Counted from the first letter of the stretch, positions 22,490-30,277 are shown. The stretch is DNA of 32,088 nucleotides from Chloroflexota bacterium (GCA_016210325.1 JACQUK010000020.1:1-32088), one strand, 5' to 3'. Made by a program: numbers and translations. The notes: a model not told the origin generated them from the sequence alone.

Positions 22490-22606
22490 GCGTTGCCGTG
22501 GCGATCCGACCCGCCTTGGATTGTATTGTCGCCTCGAATGAACTCGAAGCGTCTACAGCCATCGGTGGCTCCATGTTCGCCAAGTTCTTAGGAAAGGAGG
22601 TCACCG

Positions 22607-22918
22607 ATGGCCTTACAAGACAAGACGCTTACGTGCCAGGAGTGTGGACAGACGTTCACCTTCACCGCCGGGGAGCAGGAGTTCTTCCAGCAGAAGGGCT
22701 ACACCAATGAGCCTCGACGCTGTCCCACGTGCCGGCAGAACCGACGGGCCGGTCAGGGCGGCGGGTCGTACAGCAGGGGCGACCGGCAGATGTACACTGC
22801 GGTCTGTGCCCAGTGCGGGAAAGAAGCGCAGGTCCCCTTCCAGCCCCGTGGCGATCGTCCGGTCTACTGCAGCGACTGCTTTAGCCAGCAGCGCGGCGGC
22901 AGCAGCAGCAGGCGGTAG
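22607..22918 (+). CDS. Two-domain CxxC zinc-ribbon protein
   Basis: 103 residues. The N-terminal ribbon is LTCQECGQTFTFTAGEQEFFQQKGYTNEPRRCPTC (cysteines about 10, 13, 39, 42), the pattern of the probable zinc-ribbon domain found in many Chloroflexota and other bacteria. A Gly/Arg-rich linker follows, then a second ribbon CAQCGKEAQVPFQPRGDRPVYCSDCF. The tail is Gly/Ser/Arg-rich. Each ribbon should bind zinc; an RNA-associated role is plausible from the basic linker but is inference. AAAGGAGG upstream of the ATG is an excellent RBS. A hairpin terminator follows at 22941 before the bS21 gene. Confidence 0.85.
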   Translation: MALQDKTLTCQECGQTFTFTAGEQEFFQQKGYTNEPRRCPTCRQNRRAGQGGGSYSRGDRQMYTAVCAQCGKEAQVPFQPRGDRPVYCSDCFSQQRGGSSSRR

Positions 22919-22940
22919 TAAGAGGACCCAGGCCACTTGC

Positions 22941-22970
22941 AGAGGGGGGCAGGACTGCCCCCCTCTTGGT
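22941..22970 (+). terminator. Hairpin terminator after zinc-ribbon gene
   Basis: AGAGGGGGGCA (22941-22951) pairs perfectly with TGCCCCCCTCT (22956-22966) around a GGAC loop, followed by tggttt. The stem is very stable but the T-tract is short, so termination may be partial, allowing readthrough into rpsU. Confidence 0.65.
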
Positions 22971-22995
22971 TTCCCAGTAAGAATGGAGACGAAGT

Positions 22996-23193
22996 GTGAC
23001 GTATGTGTCTTTACGCGAAGGTGAGAGCGGCGACAGCCTAGTGAGACGGTTCCGTATCGCGGTGGAGCGCTCCGGCATCTTGCGCGACGTAAGGGACCAC
23101 CGGTTCTTCCGGTCCAAAGGCCAGAAGGCCCGCATGGCAGCGCGGCTTGCCATCCGTCGGGCCGCCAGGCGGGCACGCCGGCAAGAGGCCTAG
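22996..23193 (+). CDS. rpsU: 30S ribosomal protein bS21
   Basis: 65 residues with the bS21 pattern: an N-terminal acidic and hydrophobic strand (YVSLREGESGDSLVRRFRIAVERSGILRDVRDHRFFRS) and a strongly basic helical tail (KGQKARMAARLAIRRAARRARRQEA). bS21 binds the 30S platform near the anti-Shine-Dalgarno end of 16S rRNA. The GTG start follows GGAG at suitable spacing. It lies between the zinc-ribbon gene and sdhA, an unusual place for a ribosomal protein. Confidence 0.85.
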   Translation: MTYVSLREGESGDSLVRRFRIAVERSGILRDVRDHRFFRSKGQKARMAARLAIRRAARRARRQEA

Positions 23194-23301
23194 CCTTCGG
23201 AAAACGGCCACGACTCCCAGGTGTCGTCCACCTTCGCAGGTCCCACATCCTACCCTTGAGACCGAAGGTTGCAGCCTCCAGGCGCCCCAGGTGAGACGAC
23301 C

Positions 23302-24999
23302 ATGTTTGACACCCTGGCAGTAGACATGCTGGTCCTGGGCGGGGGCGGCGCCGGCGTCATGGCCGCCCTCCACGCCTGGCAGCGCGACCCCACGCTGCGC
23401 ATCGCCGTGGCCGCCAAGGGGCTCATCGCCCAGAGCGGCTGCACCCGCATGGTCCAGGGCGGCTACAACGCCGTCCTGGACCCCCGGGACTCCCTGGACC
23501 TCCACTTCACTGACACCCTGCGGGCCGGCGGCTGGATAAACGACCAGGAGCTGGCCTGGGCGCTGGTCAGCGACGCGCCGGAGCGCATACGGGAGCTGGA
23601 GCGCCTGGGCTGCTTCTTCGACCGCACCCCCGAGGGGCGCGTGCACCAGAAGCCCTTCGCCGGCCAGTCCTTCGACCGCACCGTCCACCGGGGCGACCTG
23701 ACGGGCATCGAGATCATGACTCGCCTCAAGGAGCAGCTCCTGGGCGCCCCGGCTACCCTGCTGGACGAGCACCGTGCCCTGGAGCTGCTGCACGACGCGC
23801 AGGGCGGCATCAGCGGCGCCCTTCTGCTAGACATCCGCAGCGGACGGTCCATAGCCGTCAGCGCCCCCGTCACGGTGGTTGCCACCGGCGGTGGCGCGCG
23901 GATGTACCGCATCGCGGCGCCATCCCTGGAGAAGAGCGGCGATGGCATGGCCCTGTGCTACCGGGCCGGCTGCGTCATGCAAGACATGGAGCAATTCCAG
24001 TTCCACCCCACGGGGCTCATGGCTGGTGACTCGGTCCTGACAGGGGCGGTGCTGGAGGAAGGCCTGCGGGGGTCAGGCGGCCACATGTACAACGCCAAAG
24101 GCGAGCGCTTTATGTCGAGGTACGACCCGGAGCGCATGGAGCGGGCCACCCGGGACGTGGTGGCCCGGGCCAGCTACCTGGAGATCCAGGCCGGTCGCGG
24201 CACCCCGGACGGCGCGGTGCTGCTGGACGTGTCGCACCTGGGAGCCGACTTTGTGGAGAAGAGCTTCCCCGGCATGGTGGCGCGCTGCCGCGAGGCGGGC
24301 TACGACCTGGCCCGGGAGCCGGTGAAGGTCTCCCCCACTGCCCACTTCCACATGGGCGGTGCCCGCATAGACCCCCGGTGCCACACCAGCCTGCCGGGCC
24401 TGCTGGCCGCTGGCGAGGACGCGGCTGGCACCCACGGGGCCAACCGGCTCGGGGGCAACGGCGTGGCCGAGTCCATCGTCTTCGGCGCCCGCGCCGGCGA
24501 CCAGGCCGCAGAGGAGGCCCGGAGCCGCCGAAGCCCCAGGCTGGACCCCTCCGAGATCGAGGCCGCCATCGCGCAAGCAGTGCAGCCCATGCAGCGGAGC
24601 GGTGGCGAGAACGTTTTCCGCCTGCGCCGCCAACTGGAAGGCATGATGTGGGACAAGGCTGGCCTGGTGCGCGACCAGGAGGGCCTATTAGGAGCCAAGG
24701 GGAGCATCGAGGAACTTGCTGCTCAGCTTGGGCAGGCCTCGGTGCCACCCTCCAGGGAGTACAGCCCAGCGTGGCAGGAGTGGCTCAACCTGCGAAGCCT
24801 GCTCACCGTGGCCCGACTGCTGGTCGCCAGCGCCCTGGCCCGCACCGAGTCCCGCGGCTCCCACTACCGCCGCGACTACCCCCAGCGGGACGACTCACGC
24901 TGGCTACGCAACATGCTGGTGCGCCAGGGCAAGGGCGGTGAGCCAGAGGTGTGGACAGACGAGGTCAAGTTCACCAGGAAACGGCCTCCAGTGGCCTGA
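23302..24999 (+). CDS. sdhA: Succinate dehydrogenase/fumarate reductase flavoprotein subunit
   Basis: 565 residues. The FAD Rossmann motif VLGGGGAGVMAALHA is at about 11-24. Active-site elements are FHPTG (H235), RGSGGHMYNAKGERFMSRY, RDVVARA (R284), HFHMGG (348-353) and HGANRLGGNGVAESIVFG (R382). The C-terminal helical domain carries SLLTVARLLVASALARTESRGSHYRRDYP. The residue that normally forms the covalent 8-alpha-histidyl-FAD bond (SHTxxAQGG) is Cys here (SGCTRMVQGG, C47), so the flavin is probably bound differently. Identity as SdhA rests on the C-terminal domain and the nearby sdhCDB; L-aspartate oxidase is the main alternative but unlikely at this locus. ATG 23302 follows AGGTGAG. Confidence 0.88.
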   Translation: MFDTLAVDMLVLGGGGAGVMAALHAWQRDPTLRIAVAAKGLIAQSGCTRMVQGGYNAVLDPRDSLDLHFTDTLRAGGWINDQELAWALVSDAPERIRELERLGCFFDRTPEGRVHQKPFAGQSFDRTVHRGDLTGIEIMTRLKEQLLGAPATLLDEHRALELLHDAQGGISGALLLDIRSGRSIAVSAPVTVVATGGGARMYRIAAPSLEKSGDGMALCYRAGCVMQDMEQFQFHPTGLMAGDSVLTGAVLEEGLRGSGGHMYNAKGERFMSRYDPERMERATRDVVARASYLEIQAGRGTPDGAVLLDVSHLGADFVEKSFPGMVARCREAGYDLAREPVKVSPTAHFHMGGARIDPRCHTSLPGLLAAGEDAAGTHGANRLGGNGVAESIVFGARAGDQAAEEARSRRSPRLDPSEIEAAIAQAVQPMQRSGGENVFRLRRQLEGMMWDKAGLVRDQEGLLGAKGSIEELAAQLGQASVPPSREYSPAWQEWLNLRSLLTVARLLVASALARTESRGSHYRRDYPQRDDSRWLRNMLVRQGKGGEPEVWTDEVKFTRKRPPVA

Positions 25000-25023
25000 C
25001 GCCCACCGACTCGGCCGACCTCC

Positions 25024-25275
25024 CTACCCAGCCCGAAACCTGCTCAGGTACTCCTCCCGCTCCTTGGTCGTAGCGTGCCGGTGCACTGAGCGCTGGGCTA
25101 TGGTCATGCCCTCGGTCTTGAACAGGGGGCACAGGTCATAGCGGGGCAGGTGGAAAACCCCCTTCAGCTCCAAGCCGCCTTGCTGGACACGCCAGACCTG
25201 GCCGATGTGCTCCGACAGCTCCGGCGTGCGGAACACCACAACATCACCGACACGGCAGTTCACCGCCGGGGCCAT
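25024..25275 (-). CDS. Small protein of unknown function
   Basis: 83 residues, beginning MAPAVNCRVGDVVVFRTPELSEHIGQVWRV, a strand-rich start that recalls small SH3-like barrels. A charged helical C-terminus (RHATTKEREEYLSRFRAG) follows. GGGAGG lies eight bases before the ATG. It ends 24 bases from the sdhA stop in tail-to-tail orientation with no visible terminator between. I do not recognise a family. Confidence 0.55.
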   Translation of the reverse strand: MAPAVNCRVGDVVVFRTPELSEHIGQVWRVQQGGLELKGVFHLPRYDLCPLFKTEGMTIAQRSVHRHATTKEREEYLSRFRAG

Positions 25276-25592
25276 CTCATCGCCTCCCTTGATGCTTCCC
25301 TGGCTCTTCCATATCGGGCCACGTCAACAAACTCGCAGCTAGGATACATCATACGATGCCGCAGCGGAAAGCAGTCAGGCCACCGGACCGATGGTCTTTC
25401 GGTCGTTATCGGTCGTCATGCTGAACGCAGTGAAACATCTCTCCCAAGTACACAGAGCGACCTTCTGCCACATGCAGGCCTCAAGGGATTCTCGGGAGCA
25501 GTTGCCGAAAGCAACCTGGGCAGCCCCCCGACTGGGAACTCGGTGGAACGCCAAGATGGAGAGTAGCCGGTGTATTGGGATGGCCGGGGGCT
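25276..25592. other. Intergenic region upstream of histidine kinase
   Basis: About 320 bases with no convincing gene. It contains a single copy of a dispersed-repeat-like sequence (25415-25440, gtcatgctgaacgcagtgaa...), related to the inner arms of the repeat between sdhC and sdhD, and a small ACCGATG/TCGGT palindromic stretch near 25385-25412. Confidence 0.5.
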
Positions 25593-25598
25593 TATAAT
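25593..25598 (+). promoter_or_regulatory. -10 box of the two-component operon
   Basis: A perfect TATAAT lies 28 bases before the histidine kinase ATG. The -35 region is poor (TGTATT with 16-base spacing), which would fit an activator-dependent promoter, but that is inference. Confidence 0.5.
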
Positions 25599-25625
25599 GA
25601 CCACAAGTGACTATGGTGAAGTTCG

Positions 25626-27503
25626 ATGGACGTGCTAGCACCCTTCCGTCACATGGGCATTCAAAAGCGGATCATGCTCTACGTTACGGTGGGGTTGCTG
25701 GTGATGTTTAGCAGTTTCGTGTTTCTAGGCTTGCGGTCCATCAGCCACGCAACTGACCTTGTCTACCAAGAACGCCTGAACATCGCCTACACGACGGTAG
25801 GCATTCTCGAGCGGGACTTCCTCCACATAGCGAGGGACGTCCAGGAAGAGCTCCACCTACCCGTTTCCCCAGACGACCAGGGAGCGAATGAAGCCGCCCG
25901 CGGAGTCCTGGACCACCTGTCCACGACTGACCCTTTCCCGTTCTTCCACGTTACCGGGGTGTGGGTCCTTGGCCCCGATGGTACACTCATAGCGGAGTCC
26001 GGATACCCCAAGGCGACGTCAACCGAAGGCACCACCTCTATGGCCTCATCCGATCCCAGCACATCAGGGGGCCAGTTTACAGTGTTGTCTCCGGTGCGCA
26101 GGGGGTCGCCGGGCGTTCCTTTCGCAACCATCGTGACCCGGCCGGGCACCGCCGATGGCAGATCCAACATGCTGGTGGCGGTCCACACCGTTTCGGTCAA
26201 CCGCAAGAGCCCCTACGACCCCACCTCATATTGGCGTGCGGGGCTGGAGGGCATGCAGCCGGACTTGCCGACCGAGAATCCCCAGGCCAAGTACCACATG
26301 GAAGTCGTAACTCCTGAAGGGACTGCCGCTCTGGGCATTGGCGAGGACGAACGTCCTGGGGCGGTGAGCCCCCACTTCCCGGTTATCCAGCGCCTCATGG
26401 CAGATAGGAAGGCCGCCACTCTGGTGCACCGACCTGGCCGCGGCCAGACCTTCGAACCGCATGTCATGGCGGTGGTACCACTCCCGTCATCTAACTTCTA
26501 CCTGACGCTCGAACAGCCCGTGGATGTGGCCCTGGCACTGCCTATCCAATTGAGGCAGCGCCTTGTGCTGTTGGCAACGCTGGGGTTCTTGGCCACCTTG
26601 TTGGTTGCTTGGGTCACCACCCGGCACGTGGTCAAGCCTACTGAGCAACTGACGTCGTCAGCCCAGCGTATGGCCCAGGGTGACCTAGAGCGTCCAATCA
26701 ATGTCAACGCACAAGACGAGATCGGCAAGTTGGCCGAAAGCCTGGATACCATGCGGCAGAAGCTCAAGGAGGCCTACCAACAGGTGGAGCAGAGCAACCG
26801 TGGGTTGGAATCACAGGTCAAAGAGCGGACAGCCCGACTGGCTGAAGTCCTGCAAAAGGTGATCTCAGCCCAGGAGGAGGAGCGGTACCGTTTGGCCCGG
26901 GAGTTGCACGACGAGACCGCTCAGACCTTGAGCGCCCTGATGATCGCGTTAGACCGGGCCCGGGACGAACTTCAGAGTGCACCGCCGCAGTCCATGGAAC
27001 AAATCTTGGCGGCCAAGGCCATCGCCAACCGCCTCCATGAGGAGACGCGTAGGCTCATCCTGGACCTCCGGCCAATGGTCCTTGACGATTTGGGGCTGGG
27101 GCCAGCCATTCGCTGGTATGCTGAGACCCACCTGGAGGAGAAGGGGGTGGCAACTACGGTGGAAGTTGACCAGCGGGCTACCCGCTTGCCTAAGCATATC
27201 GAGACCTCTCTCTTCCGCATTGTCCAAGAGGCGGTAAACAACATTGCAAAGCACTCTGCCGCGAAACACGCCCGCATCCGCCTCGCGTTCCAGGACTCCG
27301 TTGCCACTGTTGTCATTGCCGACGATGGCAAAGGCTTCGACGTGGAGCGGCTGCTCTCCAAGGAGATGCCCACCAAGAGCTTCGGCCTTCTGGGCTTGCA
27401 GGAACGTGTCCGGCTGCTGAACGGGCAAGTACACATCCGCTCTCAGGAGAACAAAGGCACGGAGGTCGTTGTCCAGATACCGGTAGTAGCAGAGACAGCT
27501 TAG
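25626..27503 (+). CDS. Sensor histidine kinase, NarL/LiaS-type (HisKA_3)
   Basis: 625 residues. TM1 is at about residues 15-37. A large extracytoplasmic sensor region (about 40-310) resembles a double-Cache layout (FHVTGVWVLGPDGTLIAESG). TM2 is at about 313-330. A HAMP domain (VKPTEQLTSSAQRMAQGDLERPINVNAQDEIGKLAESLDTM) and coiled coil follow. The HisKA_3 box EEERYRLARELHDETAQTL has the phospho-acceptor H428, and the HATPase has QEAVNNIAKHS, DDGKGFD and GLLGLQERV. It autophosphorylates and signals to the response regulator that begins one base after its stop codon. The ligand is unknown. The RBS at the ATG is weak. Confidence 0.92.
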   Translation: MDVLAPFRHMGIQKRIMLYVTVGLLVMFSSFVFLGLRSISHATDLVYQERLNIAYTTVGILERDFLHIARDVQEELHLPVSPDDQGANEAARGVLDHLSTTDPFPFFHVTGVWVLGPDGTLIAESGYPKATSTEGTTSMASSDPSTSGGQFTVLSPVRRGSPGVPFATIVTRPGTADGRSNMLVAVHTVSVNRKSPYDPTSYWRAGLEGMQPDLPTENPQAKYHMEVVTPEGTAALGIGEDERPGAVSPHFPVIQRLMADRKAATLVHRPGRGQTFEPHVMAVVPLPSSNFYLTLEQPVDVALALPIQLRQRLVLLATLGFLATLLVAWVTTRHVVKPTEQLTSSAQRMAQGDLERPINVNAQDEIGKLAESLDTMRQKLKEAYQQVEQSNRGLESQVKERTARLAEVLQKVISAQEEERYRLARELHDETAQTLSALMIALDRARDELQSAPPQSMEQILAAKAIANRLHEETRRLILDLRPMVLDDLGLGPAIRWYAETHLEEKGVATTVEVDQRATRLPKHIETSLFRIVQEAVNNIAKHSAAKHARIRLAFQDSVATVVIADDGKGFDVERLLSKEMPTKSFGLLGLQERVRLLNGQVHIRSQENKGTEVVVQIPVVAETA

Positions 27504-28163
27504 ATGCCAAGGAATCGCGTCCTGGTTGTTGATGACCACACCCTCATTCGGCAGGGCATTGTGGGCCTCCTTCAAGCCCAGACCGACATGGAAGTCGTCG
27601 GGGAGGCCGGCACTGGAGAAGAGGCGCTCCGGGAGGTCGGCAAGACATCGCCGGATGTCGTACTCATGGACATTGGCATGCCCGGCATGAACGGTCTCGA
27701 TGCCACTCGAGCGATTAGGGCGCGGTTTCCCGATGTCAAGGTCCTGGTCCTCACCGTGCACGATAGGGAAGACTACCTGTTTCAAGCCCTGCGGGCCGGG
27801 GCTGCCGGGTATGTTCTCAAGGGCGCTGATGTCCACGATTTGCTATCTGCCATACGGAGCGTGCACCGGGGCGAGGTGTACCTTTACCCTACCGTGACCA
27901 AGAAGCTCCTGGCCGACTATCTACGCCGCGTTGAACGGGGGGAAGAGGACACGAGCTACGATGGCCTTACCGACCGGGAGCGCGAGGTGTTGCGGCTCAT
28001 TGCCCAGGGCCAAACTACCACAGAGATCGCTCAAACCCTCAATCTCAGCCCGCACACCGTGCAGACCCACCGGGACCACATCATGGAAAAGCTGGACCTG
28101 CACCGCAAAGCCGAGCTTATCAAGTACGCCATCCGCAAGGGGATCGTGGACGCCGAAAGCTAA
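27504..28163 (+). CDS. NarL/FixJ-family response regulator
   Basis: 219 residues. The receiver domain has acidic pocket D10/D11, phospho-acceptor D56 (VVLMDIGMPGMNG), the Thr switch (LVLTVHD) and K in YVLKGAD. The LuxR-type HTH at about 150-215 (LTDREREVLRLIAQGQTTTEIAQTLNLSPHTVQTHRDHIMEKL) binds DNA. It abuts the kinase gene (TAGATG) and ends at a strong terminator. The cupredoxin gene downstream is a plausible but unproven target. Confidence 0.94.
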   Translation: MPRNRVLVVDDHTLIRQGIVGLLQAQTDMEVVGEAGTGEEALREVGKTSPDVVLMDIGMPGMNGLDATRAIRARFPDVKVLVLTVHDREDYLFQALRAGAAGYVLKGADVHDLLSAIRSVHRGEVYLYPTVTKKLLADYLRRVERGEEDTSYDGLTDREREVLRLIAQGQTTTEIAQTLNLSPHTVQTHRDHIMEKLDLHRKAELIKYAIRKGIVDAES

Positions 28164-28188
28164 CCCGGGCACCCCAGCCCCATCCCCC

Positions 28189-28222
28189 AAACGCCCTACC
28201 ACACAGTAGGGCGTTTTTGTTC
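28189..28222 (+). terminator. Rho-independent terminator of two-component operon
   Basis: AAACGCCCTAC (28189-28199) pairs with GTAGGGCGTTT (28206-28216) around a six-base loop and runs into a T-rich tail (tttttgttccgttttt). It is a textbook intrinsic terminator 25 bases after the response regulator stop. Confidence 0.92.
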
Positions 28223-28316
28223 CGTTTTTCCCAGACATCGCCGATACCCACGGGGAATGCCACTGAGTACATTGCTAGCGGCAGCCCTGTGAGCCTGCAA
28301 ACGATGGAGGTAAGGT

Positions 28317-28901
28317 ATGAGCAGGAAGCCCCTGGTGGTCATGTTTGCCTCAGTGAGGGACACCGTCCGGAGCGCCATGCTGATGCGGGCCTTGACCCTT
28401 GTCCTTGGTGCAATGCTTCTCCTAGTCCTGGCAGTGGCGTGCAGCAAGGCAGAGGCCCACCCATCACTGGCTAATCACGCGCTGAAGCCAAAGCGTCTGG
28501 AGGTGACGGCACAGATCGACATGCGCGACTCCTACTACGCCAACCCGCAGGGAGAGCGTAACCCCACAATACGGGTGCCTGCGGGCAAAACTGTGGGGTT
28601 GCATATTCACAACGAGGGCGGGGTGATGCATGAGCTGGCGATAGGGCGCAAAGTGAAGGGCACCGAGGGGTACGAAGAGGTCCTTACGGAAAAGGTGCCC
28701 ATGGACCTTTTCTTCTACTATGACAAAGCAAAGGTCGAGCTAGAGGATGCCACGTTTGGGGAGCTCGAGGTTGAGGCCGGGATCAAGGATATGTGGGCCA
28801 GGGTGAGCTTCCCTGCGGAGCTCAAGGGGGAGTGGGAGATTGGATGCTTCGTCCCCGGCCACTATGAGGCAGGGATGCACTCAACACTGATTATTGAGTA
28901 G
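28317..28901 (+). CDS. Cupredoxin-domain lipoprotein
   Basis: 194 residues. An N-terminal signal segment (about 21-41) ends at LAVAC, a plausible lipobox with C42, so the protein is likely anchored outside the cytoplasmic membrane. The cupredoxin domain has a type-1 copper set: H105 (GVMHELAIG), C177, H182 and M187 in IGCFVPGHYEAGM. An insertion of about 50 residues (KGTEGYEEV...FFYYDKAKVEL) lies between the first His and the Cys. It probably carries electrons or binds copper near a respiratory oxidase. GGAGG precedes the ATG. A long hairpin follows the stop codon. Confidence 0.88.
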   Translation: MSRKPLVVMFASVRDTVRSAMLMRALTLVLGAMLLLVLAVACSKAEAHPSLANHALKPKRLEVTAQIDMRDSYYANPQGERNPTIRVPAGKTVGLHIHNEGGVMHELAIGRKVKGTEGYEEVLTEKVPMDLFFYYDKAKVELEDATFGELEVEAGIKDMWARVSFPAELKGEWEIGCFVPGHYEAGMHSTLIIE

Positions 28902-28926
28902 GCTGGGGCCCTTGTGGACTTGTCTC

Positions 28927-28980
28927 ACCCTCTGCCGGGCGGAGAGCCTGCAACACCTCCACCGCCCGGCAGAGGGTCTT
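28927..28980. terminator. Bidirectional hairpin between cupredoxin and SppA genes
   Basis: A perfect 16-bp stem: ACCCTCTGCCGGGCGG (28927-28942) with CCGCCCGGCAGAGGGT (28962-28977), 19-base loop, followed by cttgttt. It lies between two convergent genes and can serve both, though the T-run is modest. Confidence 0.75.
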
Positions 28981-29002
28981 GTTTCACTAGCTTTGCGCGC
29001 CT

Positions 29003-29806
29003 CTATCTGCCGCTCCAGCCAGACCAGTACCGGAGCCTCTGGGACATGTGGACTTCCACCGTTTCCAAGAGCGAGTCAGCGAGCTGGGATGCCATCGGAG
29101 CTAGGAAGCGGGCCAGGAACGGACGCCGCGGCCGCAAGTAGACCACCCGCCGCTTGATGCCGGCTGCCTGGGCTGCCGCGTCCAGCACGTTGTCAAAGTC
29201 GCCCAGCTCGTCCACCAGCCCCCGCTCCTTGGCCCTGTGGGCGATGAACGGCTCCCCCGTAGCCAGCTCTCGGACCCGCTCTATCGCCATCTTGCGGCCC
29301 TGGGCCACCACCCCAATGAAGGCCTCGTAATAGTCGTCCACCACCTCTTGGAGCTTGGCGTCTTCCTCGCTGGTGGACTGTCGCCAGAAGGCCCCCATGT
29401 CCTTGAGCCTCCCGCCCTTATGCATGGCGATGGAGACCCCCAGGCGCTCCAGGAGCGCCTCAAGGACGGGGCGCACCGAGAGGACTCCGATGGAGCCTAC
29501 CAGCGCAGTCGGCATGGCCATGATGCGGGTGGCGCCACAGGCGATGTAGTACCCCCCTGAGGCACCTACACCGCTGATATAGGCGATAACTGGCTTTTCC
29601 GCGGCCACCCGGGCCACCTGCTGGTACAGGGAGTGCGAGGCCGTGGCAGACCCGCCGGGAGAGTCCACGTCCAACACCACGGCACGGACCCAACGGCTAC
29701 GCCTGGCCGCCTCCAGCAGTGGCGCATGGACAGCGGGGCGTACCGAGTTGCCAATCACCCCGTGCATCTCCAGGACCGCAATACGCCCAGCGCGGCGCAG
29801 CAGCAT
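29003..29806 (-). CDS. sppA-like: SppA/S49-family serine peptidase
   Basis: About 267 residues, the short SppA type with one S49 domain. The nucleophile is S83 in ISGVGASGGYYIACGA and the probable general-base Lys is K135 in GGRLKDMGAFW. LDVDSPGGSATAS and VGSIGVLSVRPVLEALLERLGV are also diagnostic. It cleaves signal peptides or membrane-protein fragments. Unlike typical SppA it has no N-terminal TM segment from the chosen start (MLLRRAGRIAVLEMHG), which has an excellent AAGGAGG RBS; the upstream extension is not hydrophobic either. It may associate with the membrane indirectly. Confidence 0.88.
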   Translation of the reverse strand: MLLRRAGRIAVLEMHGVIGNSVRPAVHAPLLEAARRSRWVRAVVLDVDSPGGSATASHSLYQQVARVAAEKPVIAYISGVGASGGYYIACGATRIMAMPTALVGSIGVLSVRPVLEALLERLGVSIAMHKGGRLKDMGAFWRQSTSEEDAKLQEVVDDYYEAFIGVVAQGRKMAIERVRELATGEPFIAHRAKERGLVDELGDFDNVLDAAAQAAGIKRRVVYLRPRRPFLARFLAPMASQLADSLLETVEVHMSQRLRYWSGWSGR

Positions 29807-29836
29807 GGCGCACCTCCTTCCAGCCCTAGCAAGCTG

Positions 29837-29846
29837 ATTATACAAT
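29837..29846. promoter_or_regulatory. Overlapping divergent -10 boxes
   Basis: The ten bases attatacaat contain TATAAT on the minus strand (29842-29837, toward sppA) and TACAAT on the plus strand (29841-29846, toward the 114-residue protein gene). The -35 regions are weak on both sides. If both are used, the two polymerases would compete for one site. Confidence 0.45.
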
Positions 29847-29897
29847 GGAGGGTATTCTAAGCCTGAGTCGGCACGTGGCACGCTAGAAAGGATGCAG

Positions 29898-30242
29898 ATG
29901 AAACGGCTCAAGGTGTTCTGGCGGAACAGCCCCGAGGACCTGAGGGTGCTTCAGGTAGTGGAGCACGTCCGCTTCGGCGTGGACGGCGAGGAGGTCATTA
30001 CCACTGACAAGGGTGCCATCACCATCCGCGATATGGCCCGGGAGTTCGCCGAGGACTTCTGGATAGAAGACGTCCAGGACGTGGACCCCCACGCGGCCGC
30101 GGACCTGCTGCACCACGAAGTCCCCCAGGAGCAGGCGCCGGAGCTACTGCGCCAGCTCATCGCCCTGATCAGCAAAGAGGACCAGGGAGCAGCCGAGGCC
30201 CTGTTCGAGGACTTTGAGGGCCTCTTGCGGCGAAAGGCTTGA
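29898..30242 (+). CDS. Small acidic protein of unknown function
   Basis: About 114 residues. A strand-rich N-terminus (MKRLKVFWRNSPEDLRVLQVVEHVRFGVDGEEVITTDKGAITIRD) is followed by an acidic alpha-helical C-terminal half (HHEVPQEQAPELLRQLIALISKEDQGAAEALFEDFEGLLRRKA). No cysteines, signal peptide or TM segment. ATG 29898 is preferred over 29892 because AAAGG lies six bases upstream. I do not recognise the family. It is divergent from sppA and upstream of the Fe-S oxidoreductase, which has its own promoter candidate. Confidence 0.7.
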   Translation: MKRLKVFWRNSPEDLRVLQVVEHVRFGVDGEEVITTDKGAITIRDMAREFAEDFWIEDVQDVDPHAAADLLHHEVPQEQAPELLRQLIALISKEDQGAAEALFEDFEGLLRRKA

Positions 30243-30277
30243 ACTCTGTCCAAGGCCCTGCCCGGCTCCTGCTTCCC

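Noticed and set aside
25340-25440. tRNA or structured ncRNA candidate in the gap before the histidine kinase
   Set aside because: No cloverleaf arms, T-loop consensus or anticodon stem could be formed; only short palindromes and a repeat-like segment are present.
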